Positions 25,710 to 35,404 of a DNA stretch of 64,000 bases are shown here, in pieces. Made by a program: the position numbers and the translations under genes. The stretch is from Acetobacter aceti (GTDB lineage: Bacteria; Pseudomonadota; Alphaproteobacteria; Acetobacterales; Acetobacteraceae): contig NZ_CP014692.1 in assembly GCF_002005445.1 (NCBI RefSeq), forward strand, positions 3,100,501 through 3,164,500. The letters run 5' to 3'. The notes under the pieces are model-generated. The model searched no databases and was not told the origin of the DNA. It saw nothing but the letters and a program-made list of their open reading frames with translations. Position 1 is the stretch's first letter, and each line of letters starts with the position of its first letter.

Positions 25710-25759
25710 TCCGCCTTTCACGTGGTTTTCTTCTCTCTGCTTTGACGCCAGAGCGGCAT

Positions 25760-25780
25760 CAAAGGGACAGTGTCCCTTTG
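25760..25780 (-). repeat. Dispersed intergenic repeat, copy C
   Basis: CAAAGGGACA-G-TGTCCCTTTG is a perfect 10-1-10 palindrome. Read on the minus strand it matches the palindrome at 60488-60508 in 20 of 21 positions. Confidence 0.75.
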
Positions 25781-25931
25781 TAAAGCCCAGGACAAAACCC
25801 CCTGAAACATATCCAAAGAACACGGGCCGTTCGGGCAGACTATTCAAGCCTACCCGACTCCTCTTACTGATAGAAAAGAATCTACAGTTACAAACAAAGC
25901 CGCACACCCGACAAACATAATACGCATGAAA

Positions 25932-27308
25932 TCAGGTGGGCAGTAATGTCCCTGAACGGGATTTCGCGGACACAGGCGTTTTCGGAACAGCTTTGGACGG
26001 ACTGGATTTTTTGGAAGCCGCAGCACTCTGGGCAACAGGTTTACGTGGACTGCGTTTGCGAGGCTGTGGCGCAACATCGGCAGAGGGTGACAGCCCGCTG
26101 ACCTGTTCAATCAGATCCTCGTAACGCGTGAGGTAATCATTGAGGCAAAGGGTTGCTTCAGCCTGAGTCCGCGCAGCTTCCCGCAACATTTGAGCCTGTT
26201 TGCGATTGTCCAGAAGAGTCAGGACCGCATCGGCTATTTTCCTGGCCTCAAGGAACGGCGCAAGCAGACCGGTGCTCCCGTCTTCGATGAACTCATTCAC
26301 CGGCTCCGTGGCGCTTCCGACAATCGCACAGCCCATCGCCATGGCTTCCCGCAGAGACCATGAGGCTACGAACGGGTAGGTCAGATAGACATGCGCGTCA
26401 GAGCGTTTCAGAAGAGCGCGAAATTCGTCGTAGGTTACTTTACCGACAAAATGAACGCGATCGAGATCAAGCTGCCCCTGCAACTCGGCAAGCATGTACT
26501 GCCGCCAGGTCGTATGGGCCAGACGGGCTCCGTAACTGACGCCATCCCCACCGACCAGAACAACACGGGCCTTTGGACATTCCTTCAGAATCCGGGGCAA
26601 TGAACGCATGAAGACATGGAAACCACGATAGGGCTCAAGATCACGGGCGACATAGGTAATCAGACGATCCTTGGGTGAAATCGTCACATCCTTGATGTGC
26701 AGCGTGTGTCGGGCAGCTTTTGGATCAGGGCTGCACAGGTCGAGATCGACGCCTTCGCGCAGCACGGAGATCTTGTCGAGCGCCCAGGATGGATATGTGC
26801 TGCGCTGAAACAGCGTCGGCGTCTGGCCCCAGCCGGGATTATTCAGCGCGACCAGATTGATGGCGTTCTTGGCCCGGATGCGGGGCAGCATATCGGGCAT
26901 TGTCGGAAATTCAGGATCGAATCCGACATCGAATCCATCTGAATGATAGAAAAATTCGAAATACCCGAGAATCGGAGAAGCTGGGAAAATATCATGAAGA
27001 TTGAGAAGCTCACCCCAACCATGATGGCCGATGATGATATCGGGAGTGAAACCGAGGCCTTTGAGTGTTGAAGCAGCCTGCGCAACAGCATCAGCCCGGC
27101 TCAGAGCCAGAGCGAACTCGCGGGCCCCGGGGTGGGTCGCATCCGGCGGGGATACCGGCTTCCGATAAATAACCCGACGCACACCAGAAATGACGTTGTC
27201 ATTATTCTCGCTGATGAAGACGACCTCATGCGTGCCGGACCGGATCAAATGGCGGACAATATGCAGGAACTGTCCGGGAAAATTCTGGTGAACAAAAAGA
27301 AATTTCAA
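25932..27308 (-). CDS. GT4-type glycosyltransferase with basic C-terminal tail
   Basis: A 458-residue GT-B enzyme. The N-terminal acceptor domain opens MKFLFVHQNFPGQFLHIVRHL and has GHHGWGELL. The C-terminal donor domain has VARDLEPYRGFHVFMRSLP, VLVGGDG, HFVGKVTYDEF and the nucleotide-sugar region SWSLREAMAMGCAIVGS...VNEFIEDGSTGLLAP. The last 45 residues are low-complexity Lys/Ser/Ala/Pro/Arg, the same kind of tail as in the next gene upstream. No membrane segment. It is the last gene of the six-gene secretion/glycosylation locus. Donor and acceptor are unknown; an extracellular polysaccharide or protein glycan is likely. Confidence 0.88.
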   Translation of the reverse strand: MKFLFVHQNFPGQFLHIVRHLIRSGTHEVVFISENNDNVISGVRRVIYRKPVSPPDATHPGAREFALALSRADAVAQAASTLKGLGFTPDIIIGHHGWGELLNLHDIFPASPILGYFEFFYHSDGFDVGFDPEFPTMPDMLPRIRAKNAINLVALNNPGWGQTPTLFQRSTYPSWALDKISVLREGVDLDLCSPDPKAARHTLHIKDVTISPKDRLITYVARDLEPYRGFHVFMRSLPRILKECPKARVVLVGGDGVSYGARLAHTTWRQYMLAELQGQLDLDRVHFVGKVTYDEFRALLKRSDAHVYLTYPFVASWSLREAMAMGCAIVGSATEPVNEFIEDGSTGLLAPFLEARKIADAVLTLLDNRKQAQMLREAARTQAEATLCLNDYLTRYEDLIEQVSGLSPSADVAPQPRKRSPRKPVAQSAAASKKSSPSKAVPKTPVSAKSRSGTLLPT

Positions 27309-27473
27309 GACCGGTATCCATTTGCAAGATGTGTCGGCGATCCGTTCCTGATATTGGCCGACGTTACTGGGCGTTGGCAGCAGAAGACCCTGAAATCGAG
27401 GCAGGCCTCATACCGGAAACAGGATTACAGCAATGTGAGGAACAGAAAACCTGCTCCTCACACCCAGAAGATG

Positions 27474-28631
27474 TCAGCGGCGACCCGGCTTACGCAGCGT
27501 TGACGCTTTTGCTGGTTTTGCCGGAGCTTTCACTGCCTTTGCCTGTGACGCCCGGGCCTGTGATACCCCGGAAGTCTTCACCGGTGCGGCAGTCGCCCGG
27601 GCCGCAACCTTGACCGCTGGCTTCGCGACAGGCGGCTTCGACGCCCTGGTCGCCGATCGACCGGGCTTTACGGGCTTGCGCGCCGGGACGAAGTCATTCT
27701 CTTCCTCAAGAAGGGCGAGGTCTTCCTCCAGCACATCTTCCAGTTCCTCTGCTTCGCGCAGAACTGCGGCGGCTGCCGGATCACGCGGGATGATCGTGAC
27801 GCGGAAAGCCTCCAGAGGAGCCAGACTTTCGGCTTCGGCCGTATCGTCCTCGCCGACGGGACCAATTTTCGTACCATCCGTGAAGGATGCCTCAAGCTCG
27901 CAGAGATACTCTTCCGCAGCAGCGCCCTTCAGTCTCACCCGCAGGCCAAGAATAGGCAGCGCCATGCCACGGCTGCCACAATACTTGCTGCCTTCCGTCC
28001 AGGGGGAGAGCCATCCCTTGCCGAGGACGGCCTGATATTCGATGTCTTCCGCTGTAATCAGCCTGTTCGGAGCGATGCCGAATCCTTCGATCCATGAGCG
28101 GCTGCCCGGTTTCCCCATCCATTCGCCCAGCATGGACACGACATCGCCTCGGCGCTGGATGTGCGCGGCGACTTCGAACTGCTGGCCGGGAGCCGCAGCG
28201 GTTTCAGCGGGTGCGGCAGAAGGAATGCCGACAGCCGCACCCTGAGGCGCAGCCGAGCCGTAACCCGCGGCGACAGGCGCGGACAGGGCGTCACTGAGAC
28301 GAACAACCTGAAGGCGCGGCGCCTCATGCGGGCTACCGGCTTCCTGATAAACGGTCACCAGAACCTGCGCCGGACCCTGCGTGACGCGGATCAGGGCGGC
28401 ATTGTTCTGACCGCCGAGCCAGCCTGTATCGTCAAAAGTCGAAATCGTGACAGCGCCATTCACGAGAGGCGGCTGAGTGAGACGGACGCCGGGAAGGCCG
28501 CGCGGGCTGGGCGGCTCCTGTGACGGCACATGAAAAACGCAGAATAATCCCTGATCGAGTGTCATCAGGTGTCCTGACACCTTCAGGTCGATGACACGAT
28601 TCTGATTCTGGGACTGGCCACTCTGTGACAT
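27474..28631 (-). CDS. Protein with hydrophobic-W-like segments and Lys/Ala/Pro-rich tail
   Basis: A 385-residue protein without a signal peptide. Segments such as IEYQAVLGKGWLSPWTEGSK followed by GSRGMALPILGLRVRLKG resemble the clostridial hydrophobic-W (ChW) repeat: aromatic, GW, a Gly turn, then a beta strand ending in a basic residue and G. A weaker copy follows (about 235-285). Between are Ala/Pro spacers. About 290-325 is strongly acidic (EELEDVLEEDLALLEEEND). The last 60 residues are Lys/Ala/Pro/Ser/Arg-rich, histone-H1-like. The lack of a Sec signal beside a type I secretion system makes it a candidate substrate, though there are no RTX repeats. The ATG at 28631 has GGAA upstream. Confidence 0.75.
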   Translation of the reverse strand: MSQSGQSQNQNRVIDLKVSGHLMTLDQGLFCVFHVPSQEPPSPRGLPGVRLTQPPLVNGAVTISTFDDTGWLGGQNNAALIRVTQGPAQVLVTVYQEAGSPHEAPRLQVVRLSDALSAPVAAGYGSAAPQGAAVGIPSAAPAETAAAPGQQFEVAAHIQRRGDVVSMLGEWMGKPGSRSWIEGFGIAPNRLITAEDIEYQAVLGKGWLSPWTEGSKYCGSRGMALPILGLRVRLKGAAAEEYLCELEASFTDGTKIGPVGEDDTAEAESLAPLEAFRVTIIPRDPAAAAVLREAEELEDVLEEDLALLEEENDFVPARKPVKPGRSATRASKPPVAKPAVKVAARATAAPVKTSGVSQARASQAKAVKAPAKPAKASTLRKPGRR

Positions 28632-28741
28632 AAATTCGTTCCGTAGGTTGTTCTGAATAAGGTTTCAGGTATTCCGGGGACATTCTGCCAACCAAAGCAG
28701 GCAGACAAGGCGGCAATTGAGCTGTTCTTGAATATAACTTT

Positions 28742-31700
28742 TCACGATAGCCTTTCGCCAGAGTGCTGACACAGAGATATCAATATCACGTTAAGCTGCA
28801 TCGCCGATATACCAAGCGGCAGGATGTGGCCTCTTCCTGTTGTCCGTATCCGGTCAGCAACAGCCCCAAGATCGAAAGCCGCCGCATTCACGCCCGCCTG
28901 CCATGTCACGCCCAGCGCGAAACACCATGTTTCAGGCCATACTGACGGAATAAGTCCATAATCCGGCTGCTGGGCCCGAATCAGCGCAATCGCCTCTTCT
29001 TCGCGATAGAATCCTGTGACATGCACATGGCCGGTCTCCATGAGCGACGCGTCGTCGGGTGTATGGCCGACGATGACATATTCTATGGGCCGCCCCTGCT
29101 CCCTGGCCTCGCGTGCCGCCGCCAGCAGAACGTCATACCCCTTTTCCTTGCCGATCGCCCCGACCACGCACACCCGGAACCGGCCGGGTGTGCGGGGCAA
29201 ACCCGCCAGAGGCGCACGGGAAGATGACGGAAAAAGCTGGCTGTACCGCGCCAGCGTCAGATCAGGACGATCATCTTCCAGAGGCATGACAACCGGCCTG
29301 AGAGCCGGAAAGTGACGTCGCATCCGCTGCGCCGCATCATCGGAGGGCACGATCACGGAACGTGCGGCCTCCAGCTCCCGCGCCGATCGCGCCACATAAT
29401 CAGCGACCGGCATGTCGTCATCCACACTCCGGCCCAGCGTCGTCACGCAGTCCTCGCAGAGGGCCACATCCGGTTCGCCACAGTAACGACGGGTTCTCCC
29501 CACGAGGGAGATGCGGGGGCAGAACCAGATGTAATCATGCACATACACATCATACGGAACACCAAGGACGGAGGCGATTTCCCGCATGGCCATGTGGTGG
29601 CCACTGGCGTGATGCCATTCGATATGATCGACCGGATCCGCCGTCAGCAGACGAAGCAGCCGCGGCCATTCCGTCGGCAGTCTGAAGCGCAGATTCGGAA
29701 AGGAAGCTGAAAGAAGATCTTCTTCGCCCCCACTCCCCTCAATCCGGCAACCGCCTTTGACCGGACGGATCAGCACGGGGCGACTCCCCGCCCCCTTCAG
29801 CGCCCCGGCCCGCTGGCGCACCACCCGTTCGACGCCGCCGCCATAATCATGCGTCACCATCAGGACCACAGGAGGCGTCTCACCGGAAGCCGTTTCACGG
29901 GATTGCAGACGGCCCGCCCGACGCCAGCGGAGAAGGTCGATCCGTCGCCGCGCCTCAAACAGCGGGTCGGCGCTCACATGCGCTGCGATCAGTGCGTCAT
30001 AGCCGGGGTACAGCCTGTTGAGCAGGGCGAGGTTACGTCGCAGCAGGCCGTTACGCGTGGTCCCGAACGAGACCGAACCCACATGCGCAACATACGCTCC
30101 GGGAGCGGCGACATTGCGCCATCCGGTCCGATGGGCACGGAGGCAGAAATCGTTTTCCTCGCCATATCCCTGTGCAAACAGTTCAGCGCGCAGCAGGCCG
30201 GTCTGCTCAAGGCAATCGTTGCGGATATAGAGGCAGAAGCCGTGCCCCGTCGGAATATCGATGGCCACGCCCTTGTTGGCGGACCGGGCCAGTTTCATCA
30301 GGATGGCCGTCTGGTCCGGCGTGGGGGCGGGATTTGCCTCGACCACATTCGGATAGGACATAATGGTCGCATCGTTCGACAGCGGCGTGACTGTGCCGAT
30401 ATCCGGCGCGCTCCAGGCGACAGTGTGCAGTTCATCCAGCCAGTCACCGGCGACAAGGGTGTCACTGTTCAGCAGCACGACATCCCGGGCGCGGGTCTGA
30501 CCGGACAGGGCGGCCTCCAGACCGATATTGGCTGTCGCGACAAAGCCGCGATTGACCGGATTTTCCTTCAGGGCGACTCGAGAATCCTTTGCGAAACTCC
30601 GCAGAAGCGCTCCCATGTCCGGCTCCGGCGACGCATCGTTGATGACAAGGAGCCGGGGACTGTCACGGGACGCGGCGGGGAGCGACGCCAGCACGCTTTC
30701 AAGACAGGCCCTTGTACGTGACACATCCCGATAAACCGGAATGACAATCAGCACGGCCGCACCGGAGCGGCTGGAGCTCCGGGCTTTCATCGCGGACGGT
30801 GTTGTCACTCCAACGCCTGCCTGTTGCACTTTACGGGCTGTTGAAGCTCGTTTTTTTTCTCTGGCGGAAGGACCTCCCCGACCCGGTTCAAGCGGGCTGC
30901 CCGTCAGGTCCCGGCCTGTTTCATCGACAATCCGGATGAGACCAGCGGGGAGGTCTCCACCTGACAGAGTAATCTGCCGAAAGCGGGACAGCGGGATGTC
31001 TGAGCTGGCTTCCGATGAAAACGCTTCCGCCCTGAAGGTCGTGATCTCCCGGTCGGTGGCAGGATCAAGAACACACAGGAATGGCGCCCGGTCCGGATTG
31101 GCGGGGTGCCAGACCCAGCCGGTCACCCCTTCCGGAGACGATTCGACCACCCCTTCCGCCCGCATGACGGCCGCAGGATGAAGCGGGCTTCCCGGCAAGG
31201 GGGAGCCATCCCACAGGACCTCCAGACGAGTCGTGTTCAGGAACTCATCCGGACTGTCCGGATGCAGACGGCCCGCTTCATCCTGCCGGACGGAACAGAC
31301 ATGTCCGTCAGCAATGACCGTCAGACGCCCTGAAACCGGCGCGAGCCGTTTTTTACGACGGGACGGGCGGCTCCCGCCGGCATTCTCCGCTGAAAGCAGG
31401 CGGCTTATACCTGCCCCCACTCTGACGGCGTCCTGACCATCCAGACCACACCAGCCGGGACAGCCCGCCGCCGCCGTGATCCGGTCCGCAAGAAGCGCCA
31501 TCTCCTCCGTGCAGACGTGACCGGAAAGAGCCCGCCCCAGCGCGTTGACTGCTTCTCCTGTCCCGCCCTGCCTGAGATGGGCGGCGGCGAGCATGCACCA
31601 GAGCCGGGCCACATCATGTCGCGCCGTCAGGGTTTCAAGCAGAGCAATCGACCCGGCGCCATAGCCGCAGGCCTGCCGGGCCATGGCGAGGAGAAGCATG

Positions 31701-31972
31701 ACGTTGGGGCTGTCGGGCGCCATCCGGTGGGCGCGTTCCAGCCATCCGAGCGCGCCAGCGCTGTCGCCTGCCTTCCAGCAGGACTCGCCTCTATCGAATG
31801 AACTCTGGGCCTGCCCAGACGCCCATTTTTCCCAGTTTTCGCGGTCTTCCGGCGTTATGAGGCCGGCCACTCCCGACTCTGTGGCGTCTGCGATCTCTGC
31901 ACTCAGGGCCTCCGCCGCAGCCGTGCGGGAGGAAGAGCGGGAGCGACCTCCAGCCGTTGAACGCCTGACCAA
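28742..31972 (-). CDS. Large bifunctional glycosyltransferase (TPR-GT2-GT4)
   Basis: 1076 residues with at least three parts. About 50-180 are TPR-like helices. About 215-370 is a beta-rich domain of unknown type. About 405-640 is a GT2 domain opening VLIVIPVYRDVSRTRACLES, with the metal-binding NSDT at 502-505 and GYGEENDFCLRAHRTGW in the acceptor region. About 700-1070 is a GT4-like domain opening VVLMVTHDYGGGVERVVRQ, with VVGAIGKEKGYDVLLAAA. It should add two sugars in sequence. The annotated start is TTG 31972 with GGGG close by; the true start is uncertain. It begins seven bases after the Sel1 gene's stop, implying co-transcription. Confidence 0.87.
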   Translation of the reverse strand: MVRRSTAGGRSRSSSRTAAAEALSAEIADATESGVAGLITPEDRENWEKWASGQAQSSFDRGESCWKAGDSAGALGWLERAHRMAPDSPNVMLLLAMARQACGYGAGSIALLETLTARHDVARLWCMLAAAHLRQGGTGEAVNALGRALSGHVCTEEMALLADRITAAAGCPGWCGLDGQDAVRVGAGISRLLSAENAGGSRPSRRKKRLAPVSGRLTVIADGHVCSVRQDEAGRLHPDSPDEFLNTTRLEVLWDGSPLPGSPLHPAAVMRAEGVVESSPEGVTGWVWHPANPDRAPFLCVLDPATDREITTFRAEAFSSEASSDIPLSRFRQITLSGGDLPAGLIRIVDETGRDLTGSPLEPGRGGPSAREKKRASTARKVQQAGVGVTTPSAMKARSSSRSGAAVLIVIPVYRDVSRTRACLESVLASLPAASRDSPRLLVINDASPEPDMGALLRSFAKDSRVALKENPVNRGFVATANIGLEAALSGQTRARDVVLLNSDTLVAGDWLDELHTVAWSAPDIGTVTPLSNDATIMSYPNVVEANPAPTPDQTAILMKLARSANKGVAIDIPTGHGFCLYIRNDCLEQTGLLRAELFAQGYGEENDFCLRAHRTGWRNVAAPGAYVAHVGSVSFGTTRNGLLRRNLALLNRLYPGYDALIAAHVSADPLFEARRRIDLLRWRRAGRLQSRETASGETPPVVLMVTHDYGGGVERVVRQRAGALKGAGSRPVLIRPVKGGCRIEGSGGEEDLLSASFPNLRFRLPTEWPRLLRLLTADPVDHIEWHHASGHHMAMREIASVLGVPYDVYVHDYIWFCPRISLVGRTRRYCGEPDVALCEDCVTTLGRSVDDDMPVADYVARSARELEAARSVIVPSDDAAQRMRRHFPALRPVVMPLEDDRPDLTLARYSQLFPSSSRAPLAGLPRTPGRFRVCVVGAIGKEKGYDVLLAAAREAREQGRPIEYVIVGHTPDDASLMETGHVHVTGFYREEEAIALIRAQQPDYGLIPSVWPETWCFALGVTWQAGVNAAAFDLGAVADRIRTTGRGHILPLGISAMQLNVILISLCQHSGERLS

Positions 31973-31978
31973 CAGCCC

Positions 31979-33796
31979 CTAACCAACGGCCGAATGAGAA
32001 TCGGCTGGTGAGGGGGCAGCTTCTTTCGTTCCCGCTGCGTCATCGGATTTCTGTTTCCGCGGCGGGATTTTCAGTTGCGCCAGTTCCGCGCTGGCCTGCG
32101 TTACCCCTGCGGCTTCCGCCTTGCGATACCAGCGAAGCCCTTCTTCCATATCGGACGTTCCATTCAGACCGCGCGTCAGATAGCGTCCCATCATCAACTG
32201 CGCGCCGACATGGCCACGTTCAGCCGCCTGCCTGAACCATTCAAAGGCCTGTTCCCGGTCTTCGGGGATGTCGTGTCCACCTCCGAACATGGCGCCCAGC
32301 GCAAACATGCTGTTGGTGTTGCCCTGTTTTGCGGCACGTTCAAACATGAGAAGCGCTTCCTCATGATCCGGGGGGCCACCTTCTCCCACGACGAGCATCT
32401 GCGCGTAATGATGTTCGGCTTCCGTCATCCCTTCGACGGCGGCCTTGCGAATCCATTCACGCCCTTCTTCGGGATTGGCGGGAACGCCACGTCCGTCGAT
32501 CAGCATCCGGCCGTACCAGTATTGCGCGTTGATGACGCCGTCGGCAGCCTTGCGCATCCAGTGCGCCGCCTGCTCCTCATCCCGCTCCGCCCCGACTCCC
32601 TCGGCGAGACAGACGCCGAAATTGAAGGCGGCGATCAGATCACCGGAATGGGCGGCTTTTTCATACAGGGACCGTGTCGCAAGCCTGTCCTCGGCAGTGC
32701 CGCCACCCATCAGAAGCAGATTGCCCAGATCGGCGGAGCTGGCGGCATCTCCTTTTTCTGAAGCATAGCGGAACCATTTCGCCGCTTCGTCCTCGTCGCG
32801 GGTGACGCCTGCTCCCGTGAGATACAGCATGCCGAGGGCACGGGCCGATGCGCCGTGCCCTCCCTCTGCGGCCCGCCTGTACCAGATTGCTGCTTCGAGA
32901 TAATTGGGCGGCAGGTCCCCGCCGCGCGCATGGATGTCGCCCAGCAGGGCGGAGGCTTCCAGATCTCCGCCAAGCGCGGCCTTGCGCAGCCACGTCTCGC
33001 CTTTCGAGAGATCCTTTTCGATACCGCGCCCTTCAAGAAGGGCGAGTCCGTACCGTGCCTGGGCTGAGCGCACATTATGGGCGGCAGCCTTGCCGTAGCA
33101 CTCGGTAGCGGCAGCAGCGTCCTGAGGAGCGCCAGCGCCGCGTTCATAGGCGATGCCCATGAGGTAGAGAGCCGAGCCGACATTGGCGTCGGCCGCGATC
33201 CTGAGATGACTGATCGCCTCGGCGAGTTCCTCATCGGACTGGGCCGAGTGCAGTCCCGCCAGACCGAGCCCCAGATGTCCCTGCGGACTTCCGCCGTTGG
33301 CCGCCCGCTGATACCAGACGAGAGACTGTTCCGGATCACGAAGCTCTTCCGGCCCCGCGCCCAGCACGTAGCCATAAAGAGCTTCAGCATCCGGATTTTT
33401 GGCGTCAGCCGCGCGTTTCGCCCAATAGGCCGCTCTGTGAAAATTGGGCTGGCCTGTAACATTCTGCGCGACATCCGTCAGCGCAAAGGAGTCGCTTTCA
33501 ACAGCTTCCGGCAGACCCACCAGATACAGCGTCGCCAGCACGAACTGGGCTTCGATCCACTCGGCTTCCGCCGCCCTGCGCAGCCAGCGGCCGCCTTCCA
33601 CCAGATCACGCGGAATGCCAATGCCATCGAGGTAGAGGCGGGCGAGGCGAAACTGCGCCTCCGGCATGCCAGTCTGGGCGGCCGCACTGATTTCGGCGAA
33701 GCCCCCCGCGAAGTCTTCGGCTTCAATAAGCTGGAGGCCATACTGAAGCCGCTTCTCGGGAGAGCGGCGGGTAAACAGACGTGAAAGCAGACTCAA
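31979..33796 (-). CDS. Sel1-repeat protein
   Basis: 605 residues made almost wholly of Sel1-like (TPR-related) repeats, at least a dozen. The pattern is AxxxLGxxYxxGxGVxxDxxxAxxWxxxAAExG, for example AKWFRYASEKGDAASSADLG and AFEWFRQAAERGHVGAQLMM. There is no signal peptide (MSLLSRLFTRRSPEKRLQYG), so it is probably cytoplasmic. Such proteins are scaffolds in secretion, exopolysaccharide and signalling pathways. It lies between the type I secretion genes and the large glycosyltransferase, so it may hold the glycosylation machinery at the exporter; this is inference. Confidence 0.92.
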   Translation of the reverse strand: MSLLSRLFTRRSPEKRLQYGLQLIEAEDFAGGFAEISAAAQTGMPEAQFRLARLYLDGIGIPRDLVEGGRWLRRAAEAEWIEAQFVLATLYLVGLPEAVESDSFALTDVAQNVTGQPNFHRAAYWAKRAADAKNPDAEALYGYVLGAGPEELRDPEQSLVWYQRAANGGSPQGHLGLGLAGLHSAQSDEELAEAISHLRIAADANVGSALYLMGIAYERGAGAPQDAAAATECYGKAAAHNVRSAQARYGLALLEGRGIEKDLSKGETWLRKAALGGDLEASALLGDIHARGGDLPPNYLEAAIWYRRAAEGGHGASARALGMLYLTGAGVTRDEDEAAKWFRYASEKGDAASSADLGNLLLMGGGTAEDRLATRSLYEKAAHSGDLIAAFNFGVCLAEGVGAERDEEQAAHWMRKAADGVINAQYWYGRMLIDGRGVPANPEEGREWIRKAAVEGMTEAEHHYAQMLVVGEGGPPDHEEALLMFERAAKQGNTNSMFALGAMFGGGHDIPEDREQAFEWFRQAAERGHVGAQLMMGRYLTRGLNGTSDMEEGLRWYRKAEAAGVTQASAELAQLKIPPRKQKSDDAAGTKEAAPSPADSHSAVG

Positions 33797-33946
33797 GAGC
33801 TGTCCTCCCGGGTATGGCAGAATACCGCTGGGTGATCATCATGTACGACAGTCCGCGTGGACTATCAGATAATGCCGCTCCGCATAAACAGGCTCCGATC
33901 GTGAGCGGTCAGACGACCGGAGCAGGAAAATCAGGTTCGGGAGACG
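33797..33946. other. Gap between HlyD and Sel1 genes
   Basis: 150 bases without a gene or a clear terminator. The six-gene locus could be read through here or have an internal promoter. Confidence 0.4.
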
Positions 33947-35401
33947 TTATGGCTCCCTCATGCCGTCGGTGACCAGAGGCATGATGCTGTTGAGCAGGAA
34001 CTGCATCACTGTGCGCTTGCCCACCTGAATATCAGCCGTCACAGGCATGCCCGGATGGGGATGGAAGAAAGGCGGCACCCCATGCAGAGTATAGCGATCC
34101 ACGCGGAGCCGCACACGGTAATAGGCCTGCTGGGCGGCGCTTGGATCCGAGGAGCGTGAAGAGGAACCGCCACCTCCGCCACTCGCGCCGCCCCCGCTCT
34201 GCGCGCTGAAGGAGTCCGCGCTGATCTCACGAACCGTCGCGTCCGCACCACCATACTGGGCGAAGGGGAAAGTGGCGAATTTCAGCAGGGCCTTGTCACC
34301 CAGCTGCACGAAGCCTGCCTCTGAACCATTGAGGTGCGCCTCAACTTCCAGGCCACTGCCGACCGGCACCAGCGTAAGAAGCTCGTTGCCGGTGGTGATG
34401 ACCGATCCGATCGACAGCTTGGCGATCGTCAGGACGATGGAGTCCTCGCCGGAAACCAGTGTCGTCATGCTCTTGCGGAGACGGGCCTTGCGGAAGTTGC
34501 TGTCCGCTTCCGAAAGGTGACGCTGCGCTTCACTGAGATCGTGGTAGATCTGGGCTTTCCAAGTCTCGATGTAGTTCTCTCGCTCAGCGGCCAGCGCGCG
34601 GATCTTGCTGCGGGCGCTGGCGGCCTGCTGCTGCGCACCGATCTGGGAGCGTTCGTTTTCCATCAGTTCGCTCTGCGCGCCCAGCGTGGAGAGACGGCTG
34701 CCGACCTGATCCTGTTGCAGACGCAGACGCATGACGTGAACGTCACGGGCGACCTTGGCTTTTGCACCGAACATCGCGGCGTTGGCCAAGTAACCCTGCA
34801 GGTCGCTGGTCTGTGAAGCGATCTGTTCCTGATAGTTGTTCACCTTGGCGTCGAACTCAGCCTTGCGACGCAGGAAAGTCGCGGCTTCCTGCGTCGTCGC
34901 GGGGTTGTTCGGGTCAGGCACATAATCGCGGCCCTCCGCCTCGGCGCTCAGACGATCCACTTCAGCGGAATAACTCTGGCTGAGGGACTGCATATTCTCG
35001 ATGTCGGCATCGCTGATGGTCGGATCGAGATGCGCAAGAACCTGGCCTTTATGGACAAAATCCCCCTCGTGAACATCGATACTCCGGATGATCGACGTTT
35101 CGAGCGGCTGGACCACCAGGGTCTGCTGGGTCGAGACGATCTTGCCCGGCGTCGTAACGACGCGATTGAGCGGAAATACGCTCATGACGATCACACTGGA
35201 GAGCGTCAGACCGCCAATCAGCCAGGTGATGTACTGGGCCGCGGCCGTCGGAGGCATGTTGACCAGCGCGGCGCTCGGCGAATGGAATTCCAGAAGCGCC
35301 GGAGGCAGGTCATTGGGAGCAAAAGGGTCGGTCGCTTCAGGAAGGAAATCCTGAGACTGGTTTTCCTCACCGGAGGCGGGGACAACGTCCTGTTTGGTCA
35401 T
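33947..35401 (-). CDS. Type I secretion membrane-fusion protein (HlyD family)
   Basis: Periplasmic adaptor linking the inner-membrane ABC exporter to an outer-membrane TolC channel. 484 residues: a cytoplasmic N-terminal segment (1-55), one transmembrane helix about 56-78, the lipoyl-like half motif TPGKIVSTQQTLVVQPLETS followed by VHEGDFVHKGQVLAHLDPT, a long coiled coil (about 135-320), and the C-terminal beta domain with VGSGLEVEAHLNGSEAGFV. An unusual Gly/Ser-rich insertion (SGGGASGGGGGSSSRSS) interrupts the last domain. The stop codon of the ABC gene is only a few bases upstream, so the two are coupled. Confidence 0.94.
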   Translation of the reverse strand: MTKQDVVPASGEENQSQDFLPEATDPFAPNDLPPALLEFHSPSAALVNMPPTAAAQYITWLIGGLTLSSVIVMSVFPLNRVVTTPGKIVSTQQTLVVQPLETSIIRSIDVHEGDFVHKGQVLAHLDPTISDADIENMQSLSQSYSAEVDRLSAEAEGRDYVPDPNNPATTQEAATFLRRKAEFDAKVNNYQEQIASQTSDLQGYLANAAMFGAKAKVARDVHVMRLRLQQDQVGSRLSTLGAQSELMENERSQIGAQQQAASARSKIRALAAERENYIETWKAQIYHDLSEAQRHLSEADSNFRKARLRKSMTTLVSGEDSIVLTIAKLSIGSVITTGNELLTLVPVGSGLEVEAHLNGSEAGFVQLGDKALLKFATFPFAQYGGADATVREISADSFSAQSGGGASGGGGGSSSRSSDPSAAQQAYYRVRLRVDRYTLHGVPPFFHPHPGMPVTADIQVGKRTVMQFLLNSIMPLVTDGMREP

Positions 35402-35404
35402 CGT

